A DNA stretch of 35,024 bases from Coptodactyla brooksi (lineage: Eukaryota > Arthropoda > Insecta > Coleoptera > Scarabaeidae): NCBI GenBank assembly GCA_033557675.1, contig JAWQRM010000050.1, positions 1 through 35,024 of the forward strand, in the 5' to 3' direction. Numbering within the stretch: the first letter of the stretch is position 1; every line of letters begins with the position of its first letter. Below the pieces are notes generated by a model. The model ran no database searches, had not been told where the DNA came from, and saw nothing but the letters and a program-made list of their open reading frames with translations. The translations under genes were made by a program, and so were the position numbers. This document shows positions 1-9,279 of the stretch, one piece after another.

Positions 1-104
1 AAGCTGAAGACCGGTTTAGCAGTAACTGCCTTAAATTAAACAAAGTGATAAAATCAACACCATGATAATTACCACAAGAAGCACAGAGTGCATACGTGCA
101 TACG

Positions 105-172
105 TGTCGATTCTTGGGAATACAGATTTCAAACAACCGTAAATGGAAGGAACGCATAGAATTCCTAAAAAG
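105..172 (+). pseudogene. Possible non-LTR reverse transcriptase fragment
   Basis: A short open stretch reads FLGIQISNNRKWKERIEF. This resembles the region after the catalytic box of non-LTR reverse transcriptases, where an FLG/YLG motif is followed by a WK.EI segment. Nothing upstream within the window supports a longer ORF, and the foldback element begins immediately afterwards at about 178. It is too short to place in a clade, and chance resemblance is possible. Confidence 0.3.
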
Positions 173-177
173 GAAAA

Positions 178-1917
178 ACAGTCCTATGGGGCAAGAGGGT
201 ATTGCTCCTTTAAAAAATGTCTCAAATAAAGGGTGCATGACATCGAATTGTTCACAATTTGACAGTTTTCGAATATTTCAGATTCAATTTCAGATTTTTA
301 AATGGTACACCCTGTATATTATCATATTTCTTAGAACACTTTCAGTTAAAAGTTGCGTCACATCGAACTGTTCATAATTTGAAGCTATTTTCGAATATAC
401 AGGGTACTTGGCTTATTCTAAGAACTACCCAACTTCAGATTTTTAAATGAAACATTCTGTATATTATGATCTTTTTTAAGTCCTTATAAGCCTTGAGGGC
501 CGCTTTAATTATTATACATCAGTTCTAAATTGCACCGTTTGGGCGTAATTACACATCTTTGGAAAAAGATGGCAGGTTCGAATTGACATTTTTTTGGAAT
601 TTTTTTTATATTTAAACCAGTGACAAGGTAAGAGAAAGTCGTGTACGATATACATCTTCTAGCTTTGCCTATGCACATCATTCTAATAAATTTAATAATA
701 AGCAGTAAAAATGGTGAATTTGTTATGTTTTCTAATACTTTCCATCGATCCTTTTCCAGATTTCTAGCCGACTCATTTTCCATATTTTATAGCGAGATGT
801 TAACATCGCTCTTAGAATTGTTTTATATTCATGTTCTGAAACTTTTATGTTATACATACCTGCGGCTTTTTATAATTCTTTCTAAATTTTCATTTACACT
901 TGCCGATAATGGCAATAAATTGCTGTTTTCCGTATATTAAACTTTGAAGCATTTTTACTAATAAATTATTGTTTTATTGCCTTCATATTATGTGGAATTT
1001 TGTAGCCCGTATTTTGCTCTACTTGTGCATGATAACTGGGACGTGGTGGGATATGAAAAATGGAACGTAAAGTATCGAAGTTCGCCAGAAATATCAAGGT
1101 TTGGTAAATGGGTCACCAGGGAACGGACAGCTTAATAGTGCTTCAAACATTTTAAAAGCGGAAACGAAAGTCTTTAAGATCAAGAAGGATGTGAATGTCT
1201 TTTTGTTAATAGGGGCGATGAATTAAAAGCATTAGTTGAACTTGATTTATACATAATGGTTCCAGAACTTTCTAAGGAACTAGAGGTAAGCAAAACAGTT
1301 GCTTCTGACTACCTTCCAACAATTCGAAATTTAAGCAATCTTGATAAATTAGAAAATGATTCATTTCTTCAGTGAAGTGTGAGATGAGATGAAAAATACA
1401 CTTTCCTGAAAAAAAATCCGTATACATATAAAACTAGAAGATGTACATCGTATATACCTTTCTCTTACCTATCTATTCATACCTGTCATCTTTTTCCAAA
1501 AATGTGTAATAACGCCCAAACGGTGTGTTTAAGAACTGGTAAAGTTTAAGTCCTTATAAAGTCTTATAAGGACTTAAAAAATATCATAATATGCAGTTGG
1601 ATAGTTTTTAGAATAAACATTCTGTATATTCGAAAATAGTTTTAAATTGTGAACAGTTCGATGTGATGCAACTTTTATTTGAAACATTTTTAACTAGAAA
1701 GTGTAATGTTTTAAGAAAAATTTTCCATTAACAGCTGTCAATGTAATAATATAACATATAGATAGTTTTTAAAATAAACCGAACACCCTGTGTATTCGAA
1801 AAGTGTTTCAAATTGCGAAGAGTTCGATGTCATGTAACCTTTATTTAAAACATTTTTTTCTAAATAGAGCAGTACCCGAGATTAAGAACGAAATACCCTC
1901 TTTCCCCATAGGACTGT
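178..1917. mobile_element. Foldback element with ~490-bp inverted arms
   Basis: The stretch 178-662 is repeated in inverted orientation at 1428-1917. The outer ends pair as ACAGTCCTATGGGG against its complement. The inner ends pair around GGTAAGAGAAAG and CGATATACATCTTCTAG. The arms are diverged but collinear. Each arm contains an internal direct duplication of about 130-150 bp: the block with AAATAAAGGTTGCAT-like sequence, ACATCGAACTGTTC and TTTTCGAATATACAG occurs twice. The centre (663-1427) holds a mariner-like transposase fragment. I infer a long-inverted-repeat DNA transposon or foldback MITE. Short TACACCCTGTATATT-type motifs, common in arthropod transposons, occur within the arms. Confidence 0.75.
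1217..1375 (+). pseudogene. Mariner-like transposase HTH fragment
   Basis: The frame from 1217 encodes DELKALVELDLYIMVPELSK followed by ELEVSKTVASDYL and ends in a stop at 1373-1375. This matches the second helix-turn-helix of mariner transposases, where an acidic 'DE.LK.LIE.DP' segment leads into 'ELA..L.VS...V'. It would bind the transposon inverted repeats. There is no catalytic DDD domain. The N-terminal part upstream (from about 1060) is frame-disrupted and cannot be aligned by eye. It lies between the arms of the foldback element, which suggests the element derives from a mariner relative. Confidence 0.55.
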
Positions 1918-1979
1918 ATTTTTATCAATTATGCTTATAACTCGAGAACTATTGATTTTAAGCATGTATTATCCTTACA

Positions 1980-2300
1980 GTTTTTTACTCATAATTTTGT
2001 GTAGATTACAAAAATATATCTTGTTACAAAAAGTTGTAAAAATAAAAAAAAGTGTAGATGTACAATTTTTACGAAATCTTTATTGTGACCAGATTATGTA
2101 ATAATTAGCTTGTATGTACAGTATTATACTAATTAGTCTAATGTGGCAATAATTAAACGACTTACAGACGGACGGACGGACAGACCAACCACCAAAAATA
2201 ACAGATAGGCTACAAAAAGCCTAATTCATCAAGATCCATCAAAATTTCGATTATCGATTTTTTGCGAATACAACACTTTCTCTTAAGAGAAAGTAAAAAG
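1980..2300. repeat. Transposon-tail-like AT-rich segment with GACGGACGGACGG run and palindrome
   Basis: The segment contains a short (GACG)n-type run at about 2166-2180, a small inverted pair AGGCTACAAAAAGCCT, and a perfect 20-bp palindrome ACTTTCTCTTAAGAGAAAGT at 2275-2294. Similar 'acagacggacggacag' tails are often seen in insect interspersed repeats. I cannot name the family. No coding potential is visible. Confidence 0.35.
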
Positions 2301-4001
2301 TGTCATATTTTAAAAACTAATACGTGATGGAAACACGGTTATCGTCTTCTTCTTATACATTTCTTAGACATCTTTCTTACTTCCAAGCGTATTTTGTGAT
2401 GCCTGTTATTTTAAAAACAGCACAAAAACTTATAACGAACAAAAAACTAAAAGAAAATGTTCACATTTTCTTTACATTGTTGTTGTATTCAGTAACTTGT
2501 AAGATATCCTTTGCGCTTAAGAATTAATCAGCTTGGATGTATCCTTCTTGTTTATTTTTCTTCATTCATGGTTTTGACGGATCCAATAAGTTCCAGAAGA
2601 TTGGGAGGGTGCTTTGTCTTATGTAGAAACCATAGCTTCACATTGTGCCCTATATTTAGCATTTGTTTAGTCTAGTTTTACTAGTTTGCGTTTATGGTAT
2701 ATCATTATTACTGCTTAGTTATGATATATTATACGTGTTTATGATATATTATACGTGTTTAATTTATAATTTACCGAATTTGCTATTTGACCAGAGATGT
2801 TTATCCGATTTAACATAGTGTCATTGAGACTATTAAATGTATAGTTATTTAGTCCTCAATAACACGGAGATCTGCGAAATTTCACCTTTCTCAGTTTCAA
2901 AAATGGGTTGGGTTGACTCTTGTCAACCGTCTTGTTGCGCCGAATCTTGTTGCGCTGAAAACGAATCTGACTATGAAATTGCTCCAGCACGTCAGGTTTT
3001 TTGAAATTTTAGCTTAAATGGTCAAAACCATTTTTGTGAATTTCTTTTAGAGACCCATTTTTTTCCATAATTGCATCGCATAAAGAATCACCCCCGCCTA
3101 TTCTTGAAATTATACCTCGCAGGACTGTGCAATTTTTCTGTTCTTCATGGTAATAACTGGTTTTGAATATTACCAATGCAGTAAACAAATTCATTGAGAA
3201 TGCTCGATCTCTTATGAATTGGCTATTGCTTCGAAGAATTCTATTTCCAATTAATTAAGGTTGGCGCCGCCAAACAACAGACGATCCCGTGACTGGTGAT
3301 TGGATCAGAAAAACGAGGGAAACGCAAAAATATGGAACCTTTCACTATTACAACAAAGCGGACTACGGCGGCGTCTGGCCTGAATTGTGTTTGCATTAAA
3401 ATGGCGCCCTTTTCATTGTCCTGCGGTCGCCGATAGCACGAGACCAAGAGCGGGAGCGGGCATTTAAGATCCATTGTATCGGTAAGTGATATGAATGGTT
3501 TTGTGATGACCCAACAATGGCGTCTCCCAGATCCGTCGGTGCGAGAAAACCCATTGTTTGCCGCTCCTCTTTCCGCGCGCCTTCGTTATCACCCTCGTCC
3601 CTATTTTCGTTTACCTAACCCGAAGGAATTGATCGCTGTCTGAATCTAAGTGCTGTAATCATCTCTGCTGACAGCGTTAGGTAGCCTTTTCAAGCAAGCA
3701 TCTAATACTTACACCGAACCATCAATTAATGTACGCTTTGGGATGTAGTCATATGTAACAATGGACATTTATAATTTCCTTTAGTATAGGAAAGAAATTA
3801 AGAAAACCCAGTTTTAATTAAGAAAACTACCTGCCCATTCTTGTATTTTAATTACTGTGGATTCTTTGGACGCGATAACATCAGCATAAAAATGCTTAAA
3901 TTTGATATACCTTTACTGGAGGAGCTCCACCAAACAGGATCGTTGAATTTATTTGAGTCTTTATTCAGATGTGCACTGCGCACATGTAGAATTAACACAC
4001 A
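2296..4001. other. No recognisable gene; GC-richer island at about 3230-3640
   Basis: Short open frames here (for example near 2324, 3009 minus and 3241 minus) have no recognisable domain and show no sign of selection. The stretch 3230-3640 is clearly richer in CpG than its flanks and does not look like a transposon, so it could be unique host sequence such as a regulatory element or exon edge. A 20-bp exact tandem duplication lies at 2721-2760. Confidence 0.4.
2721..2760. repeat. Exact 20-bp tandem duplication
   Basis: ATGATATATTATACGTGTTT occurs twice, back to back, without a mismatch. The absence of divergence suggests a recent slippage or repair event. Confidence 0.9.
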
Positions 4002-5599
4002 TACAGGATGTTTCATAAACATACCGACAAACCTATAGGGGTGATAGGGAACATTATAACAGACATTTTTGCATTATAAACATATGCCCAAAAACGCTTC
4101 GTTTTCGAGATACAGGGTGTTGAAATTTGTAAAAAAATATTTTTATTAATATCAAAAAGATGCTTCAGCCGATAAAAATAACACTCAGTTGCCTTTTATG
4201 CAGTATGTAAATTTATTCTTAAAAACTGATTACCGTCAATAACAATTTTATCGATGAACATGTCATTGTAATACATTAATTTGTCATCGTGACGGTGCTT
4301 ACTGAAGTTTAAACCTTAATCCTGTTGAAGAGTTTATTTTGATAAAACGTGTGTTGATTGTTTACTTAGAATTTTTATTTCAAATGGATTACTCATTTGA
4401 AGAACTTGCCGATATGCACCTTGCTTATGGCGCAGCAAATTGTCGTGGTAGAGAAGCTGCATGTTTGTATGAACAGAAATACCCTGAACGCCGGTAACCT
4501 CATGATACAACATTTTCTTCCATACATCGTCGCCTGAGAGAAAGTGGTAACCTTAAGTGTTCCTGTGGTGGTGGTCGTCCAAGAATAGCTCGTACAGTGG
4601 AGTTTGAAGAAGAAGCTTTACAACGTTTGGAGGAAAATACATCTACAAGAGTTCCTGCAATTGCACACAATATGTACTTCTCTAGTACCACGGTATGGCG
4701 GGTTATGCAGGAACTGTATCCCTATCATTTACAACGAGTATAAGTTTTAAAACCTGAAGGCTATCTACATCGATTAGCTTTTTCTCAATAGTTTCTGGGT
4801 CGCATCTTTATAGAACCTCAATTCGGGAGAATAATATAGTTTTTGAATGAGGCATGTTTCACGCGCGATGGTTATTTTAATACTAGCAATAGCTACATTT
4901 GGAATGACGAAAATCCTCATGCCATGGTGTCTAAAAGAAACCAGTTTAAACGCAAACTTTTATCAATATTTTTTGCACAATGTTTTACCGGGATTATTAG
5001 AAGATATCCCTTTAGTCATTTTGGCTAACATGTGGTTTCAGCATGATAGAGCACCTCCACACTTTGGTTTGAATGCGCGCCTGTATCTAGACCAGTGATT
5101 TGGCAATTAGTGGATTGGAAGAGGGGGTCTCGTGACCTGGCCTGCGCGTTCTCCCGATTTAAACCCCATTGATTTCTTTCTTTGGGGTTCCCTGAAATCT
5201 TTAGTCTATGAGATACCCATTCGTAATGAGAAAGATCTTGTCGCAAAACTAATGGCCACTTGCCTACAAATAGGAACTATCCCCGGAATCTTCCATAGGG
5301 TGCGCGAGTCAATGACCAGGAGTTGCAATCTTTGTATTGAGCAAAACGGTCAAAATTTTGAACAATTTTAAACTAGTTTCATTCAAATGCAATAAACTTA
5401 GTTGCTTTTCCTAAAAAATGTTTTAAAAATACAAAAAACCACTGAGTGTTATTTTTATCGGCTGAAGTATCTTTTTGATATTGATAAAAATTTCTTTTTA
5501 CAAATTTAAACACCCTGTATCTCGAAAACTAAGCGTTTTTGAGCATATGTTTATTAAGCAAAAAGAAGTTTGTCAGTATGTTTATGAAACACTCTATAT
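4002..5599 (+). mobile_element. Full-length decayed Tc1/mariner-superfamily transposon (DUF4817-type)
   Basis: Inverted terminal repeats of about 160-185 bp flank a transposase pseudogene. The left repeat is about 4002-4188 and the right about 5440-5599. They share GTTTCATAAACATAC near the tips, CACCCTGTATCTCGAAAAC in the middle, and GATAAAAATAACACTCAG at the inner edge. The outer edges show TA dinucleotides, consistent with TA target duplication, although the exact tips are uncertain. Total length is about 1.6 kb, with about 1 kb of coding remnant. Both ends are present and only the coding part has decayed. Confidence 0.85.
4384..5371 (+). pseudogene. Tc1/mariner-superfamily transposase, DUF4817-like N-terminus, DD41D-like
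   Basis: The remnant starts at the ATG at 4384 (MDYSFEELADMHLAYGAANC). The N-terminal region resembles DUF4817 helix-turn-helix domains, with an 'REAACLYEQKYPERR' segment and a GGGRPR linker. In-frame stops interrupt it near 4496, 4741, 4789 and 4840. The first catalytic position lies in FLNEACFTRDGYFN, where related proteins have DEA, so the first aspartate appears changed to asparagine. A frame change and a loss of roughly 25 residues follow between SKRNQF and LNANFYQYF. The second aspartate is in QHDRAPPHFG and the third in SPDLNPIDFFLWG. By hand count 41 positions lie between them, two of them now stops, which matches DD41D spacing. The frame ends at 5371. It cannot encode an active enzyme. 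Confidence 0.85.
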
Positions 5600-6508
5600 A
5601 GTACGTATTTACATATCTAAATCTGGGATTGAGGAGTAATTCTTTTCAATCACCCAATCCAAAATGTGTTGTTTCAATTGTGTCTACATGCTTTGAAAAA
5701 ATAACTTCCCAAGCACGATTTAATATTCCTTTGACTCACCAAGTGCCCACTTATCGGCACTTACGATATCTGAATTATTACTCCTTATCCCTTCGGGAGT
5801 TACCATGTAAGTGGAAAATGTTTATGGGCTCCTCTATTCGTGGATGAATGAATCCACCAGGGTATGCAGCACGCGTAACTATTAAAAACGTGACTAACGT
5901 GAGCGAAGTGACGTGTAGAATTAAAAGCTGAGCTACGAGCGGGCACCATTAAAGATGTAAGGGCAATAAACATAAATCGATAGATAAAGCAGGACGATAA
6001 GATGCGCGGATTTATGAATGAGACGTGAGGAATTTATCGTAGTGCGTTTAGTTAGCTCTTTCGGCGTGGAAGAAAGAAGAGGTTTTACTCCACGATATCG
6101 GCCTTTCATGAAAACACTTCCTTTCTGAAGGAAAGAAGAATTATGAATTATTATAAGTTACAATAATTAATAAGTTATAATTATAAGATTTTTTAAATTT
6201 CATACAAGCAAGATATATTTCTTGCTTGTATGAAATTTATTCTCCAGTACCAGCTGGTCTTCTGAAAATACTTAACGTATTGTAGGTAATTTCAGGAAAT
6301 TGTTTAAAACACAATCACAAAACAAACTAACAATCTAAAAGGTGATATTAAACTGAAACTTCCAAAATGTTTCGGCAAAATCTGAGCAGTATTTAGCTCA
6401 AAAGTTTGGATAATCTTAACAAAACTTGTATACTTGTATGCATGTGCAGAGGGAGAAAGATGTTATTTAAATTTATTCTTTAATATTTGATATAGAGGTT
6501 TTGATTCA
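5600..6508. other. No recognisable gene
   Basis: This is AT-rich sequence without a supported ORF. The middle (about 5870-6130) is somewhat GC-richer and contains ACGTGACTAACGTGAGCG-like sequence. No repeat structure was seen there. The right part contains the perfect hairpin listed separately and may include the 3' flank of the Penelope-like element. Confidence 0.4.
6194..6239. repeat. Perfect hairpin, 20-bp arms, 6-nt loop
   Basis: TAAATTTCATACAAGCAAGA at 6194-6213 is the exact reverse complement of 6220-6239, with a TATATT loop at 6214-6219. No mismatches are present, although the surrounding sequence is old transposon debris. Confidence 0.95.
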
Positions 6509-6511
6509 AAG

Positions 6512-6780
6512 TCAGTCTGTTCGTTTTTTTAATTCTCCACTTTTATATATGTATTTTTCTATTTCTAATTGTTTTAATACATTCTCCCTTCCCTTCCCGC
6601 ACACATGCAAAATCTCCACATCCTTATAATTGGTGTTATGTCCAGTTTCCATTCTATTGGTGTATACACTTGAAGATGGTTTGTTTTGGTGTTCTTTTAT
6701 TCTTATTTTCATTTTTCTTTCTGTTTGACCAATATACACTTATTCACAATTTGCCATTTTATTTTGTAAATCCCACTTTT
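6512..6780 (-). pseudogene. GIY-YIG endonuclease domain of Penelope-like element
   Basis: The minus frame from 6739 encodes VYIGQTERKMKIRIKEH, then METGHNTNYKDVEIL and LEQ/KQLEIEKYIY, the typical tail of Penelope GIY-YIG nucleases, which nick target DNA for integration. The GIY half (codons at 6766-6774, SGIYKIK) is one frame away from the YIG half (6728-6736). The two are therefore separated by a frameshift, and a stop lies just before VYIG. The cysteine pair that normally sits between GIY and YIG reads KWQIVNK here, so at least one zinc ligand seems to be lost. The arginine after the YIG motif is kept. Confidence 0.85.
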
Positions 6781-7026
6781 ATTAAGTAAATCTTTTTTTT
6801 ATTTTTAAAATTTGATAATATTTTTGCAAGTTAAGCGTTTGATTTATATGCAAGCGTTATTTGATGTTTTTTTAATGTATTTTTCACTTCGATGTTTACT
6901 GCATTAAGTTGATAGTGCATAAATATTGTTGAATTTTTCCTTGAAATATAATGGGTCCCTTTTTATTATTATTTATTTTTCGGTCCTTTCTATTATTTCT
7001 TAGAGTAATTATTATCTGAAGATAAT

Positions 7027-7720
7027 TTATAAATATATTCTTTTTCTTGTTTTTTTATGTTTTCCATTTAGTGGGTAGTTAAACATCCTATTGAAAAGTG
7101 AGTCGAATGGTATTATTGTCTCAGTTGAGGTTTGTTTTCTATATACATTGTAATTAATGCTATTTTTAATTTTGAATAACGTTAGATCAAGGAATTGTAA
7201 TTTTGAATCTTGCTCTATTTGTATTGTAAGTTTTAATTTAGGGTGTATATCATTTATGTATTTCAGGAAGGTATCTTCTAACTTCCAACCCATACACAAA
7301 ACATATCGTCAACATAACGAATCCACTTTTAATATTGTTATAGTAGGGATTCTTCCTAGTTATAATATTTTCATTTTTTGTGTGATTTAAATATATGTTT
7401 GAAAGTATATCTGAAATTGGCATTCCCATAGGTAGACCATTATTAACTTTGAAAAATTTACTATTGAAAATGCAATAATTAGCTTCTACTACGTGTTTTA
7501 TTTAATATTATGTTAAGATTATTCGTCTATAAATTGGAGAAACGTATATTCATAGAAATCAGTATATTTGACATGAATTTGGCAAGAAAATAATTTGGTG
7601 ATTGATAAAATGTTGTGATAGGTCTTATGGGAATGTTAGGCTTATGTACTTTTGATAAACTATATAATTCTGGAATATCCGGATTCATAGATATGAACTG
7701 TGTATTTTTATTTTGGTTGA
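7027..7720 (-). pseudogene. Penelope-like reverse transcriptase fragments
   Basis: The motif LYSLSKVHKPNIPIRPI corresponds to the 'LYGLPKIHK...PLRPI' region of Penelope RTs, which act in RNA-templated DNA synthesis primed at a nicked target. The catalytic box KWIRYVDDMFCVW is encoded around 7289-7325, with YVDD at 7305-7316. The following segment (WKLEDTFLKYINDIHPKLKL and LQFLDLTLFK) is in a different frame from YVDD, so a frameshift lies at about 7290-7300. Several stops interrupt the region between the two motifs. The catalytic aspartates survive, but the protein is broken. Confidence 0.85.
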
Positions 7721-8334
7721 ATTTAATTAAAGATTCTTTCTTTGCATTGGTTGATTATCTGTTTAGTTTTTTTCATTAGGCTAAGTAATGGGTTTTTTTC
7801 TCTACTTCATTATAATTATTGTTTTTAATGAAATCCATGGTCATATTTATTATTATCGTTTTTATTTGATTTATTTTAAATTTGATCTAATTTACTTTAT
7901 TTTTTATTTGATCTAGAAATATATTAGATCATATTTTAATTCTTTATTTTATTTTATTCTATAATTAATTCCATCTCAACACAATTTTTTACTAAATTAC
8001 TTTTAGGTGTTAATCAGTATTTTTCACCTGTGTCAAGCAGTACATTTTTTTATTTGTTTTTAACAAGTTTTTTGTTTTGCTTATTTTGATTTTTAGATAT
8101 ATTTAGAAATCTTATATAAATTACTAAACAAAACCAATATAATTATCTTATTGGTTGTTCGGAAAGTAATTTCGTTTCTTTCGCAGCAGAGGTGTTAGTT
8201 GTATTTTAACCAGTCAACTTTATTCTAAATCATATATATATTATATATTTTGACAGCTGACAATGCAAAGTTTATGTGTGACGATTTTATTCGGTTCTGT
8301 GTAATTGTTTTCTTTTTGTGTCTTATGAAGGATC

Positions 8335-8502
8335 ATGGAGAATCAAAAACAGCATTTTCGGCACATTTTGTTTTCTCATTACAAAAAAGATAAAAATGCC
8401 ATTCAAACGAGAAAAATATTATGCGATGTACATGGAGAGGCTGTATTGACAGAAGGCCAATGCCAAAACTGGTTTGCAAAAGTTTTTAAAATTCATTTGT
8501 GA
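8335..8502 (+). pseudogene. Mariner transposase N-terminal fragment
   Basis: The ATG at 8335 opens a 55-residue frame beginning MENQKQHFRHILFSHYKKDK and ending at a TGA at 8500-8502. The segment NAIQTRKILCDVHGEAVLTE matches the first helix-turn-helix of mariner transposases (SETMAR-like), followed by the conserved CQNWFAKV. Just downstream, QLDKLHDSVKQKRSELIN (about 8518-8575) corresponds to the region before the second catalytic aspartate of mariner. The intervening catalytic domain with the first aspartate has been deleted. Confidence 0.85.
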
Positions 8503-8593
8503 AGTGTACTGTCATCAACTGGACAAATTGCATGATTCAGTTAAACAGAAAAGGTCAGAATTGATCAATAGCAAAAAATCTAGTCAATAGAAA

Positions 8594-8833
8594 TTGACCA
8601 ATAGAAAATCCAGCTTGTTCTCCCAGAGAACAAAGTGGATTCACTCACACTCACCATATTCTCCAGATGTGGTACCTTCTGATTATTACTTGTTTCGGTC
8701 TGTACAAAATTTTTTGGATGGCAAAACCTTTACTTCAAATGCAGCCGTCAAAAATGACAGCAAGGATCAGATGTATTATGAGCGTGGAATAATGCTACTG
8801 TCAGAGAGATGGCAAAAGGGACCAAAATGGTAA
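8594..8833 (+). pseudogene. Mariner transposase C-terminal fragment
   Basis: The frame encodes HSHSPYSPDVVPSDYYLFRS, the mariner 'HPPYSPDLAPSDYHLF' signature that contains the third catalytic aspartate. It continues through NFLDGKTFTSNAAVKN and ends with YERGIMLLSERWQKGPKW, the family's usual C-terminus. The stretch before it (KSSLFSQRTKW) replaces the expected HDNARPH region, so the second aspartate is lost. Confidence 0.85.
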
Positions 8834-9042
8834 AAATGTAATTACGTAAAGTATAAGTACTTTACTTTTCAAGAAAAGTGCGTTTCATTTTCACAAAAAA
8901 AACGAAATTACTTTTCGAATAACCTAATAAGTTCAAAAACGCTATTGTTCTAATTCTAACCAATTATCAATTATCAGTTTTTCAACAAATTTGCAACAGA
9001 GTACGATACTACCGGCATTTTCACTTCACTGTAACTCTACGT

Positions 9043-9279
9043 TATACAAGATATCCACTCAGTTAGTAGAGAAACTTTATATATGGATATTCTATGATCC
9101 ATTTTATCCAAAAACAAACAACATATCTAATAATCTGTGCATTTTCACGGCAACTTTCCCCTTCATATCCCGAGAACGATTGAGAATTCGAAAAAAGTGA
9201 AAATAGCATTATTTATTTAAAATGAATCATAGAACCCATAAAGAAACATTCTCTGCTAACTGAGTGGACATCCAGTATA
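9043..9279. mobile_element. 237-bp palindromic MITE
   Basis: The outer ~62 bp of each side are inverted copies. The left arm (9043-9106) starts TATACAAGATATCCACTCAG. The reverse complement of the right arm (about 9219-9279) starts TATACTGGATGTCCACTCAG. Both continue through AGTTAG.AGAGAA and TCTATGAT.CATTTT. There is no coding content. The family is not recognised. The TATA at each tip may be part of a target duplication. Confidence 0.8.

Larger units (their letters stand above)
6509..7900 (-). mobile_element. Penelope-like retroelement remnant
   Basis: Read on the minus strand, the element gives in order an N-terminal DFIKNNNYNEVE-type segment (about 7850), a reverse transcriptase motif LYSLSKVHKPNIPIRPI (about 7640), the YVDD box (7305-7316), a post-catalytic RT segment and a GIY-YIG nuclease. 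This domain order is diagnostic of Penelope-like elements of the EN-plus class. The ends were not located. Penelope copies often carry odd terminal repeats, and the stretch 6120-6500 may belong to it. Confidence 0.85.
8151..8927 (+). mobile_element. Internally deleted mariner copy A
   Basis: The left end TTGGTTGTTCGGAAAGTAAT at 8151 pairs with the right end at 8901-8927, whose reverse complement is TTAGGTTATTCGAAAAGTAA. Flanking TA dinucleotides at 8149-8150 and 8928-8929 fit a TA target duplication. The element is 777 bp. Autonomous mariners are about 1.3 kb, so roughly 0.5 kb is missing internally. Pieces of the transposase N- and C-terminus remain. Confidence 0.9.

Noticed and set aside
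568..585. GGTTCGAAT resembling a tRNA B box
   Set aside because: No A box at suitable distance and no cloverleaf. It lies inside a foldback arm and its inverted counterpart has diverged.
2324..2527. 67-codon plus-strand ORF
   Set aside because: Low-complexity hydrophobic/polar mix, no domain, no upstream signals.
3241..3474. 77-codon minus-strand ORF
   Set aside because: No motif recognised. It lies in a CpG-richer stretch where chance ORFs are longer.
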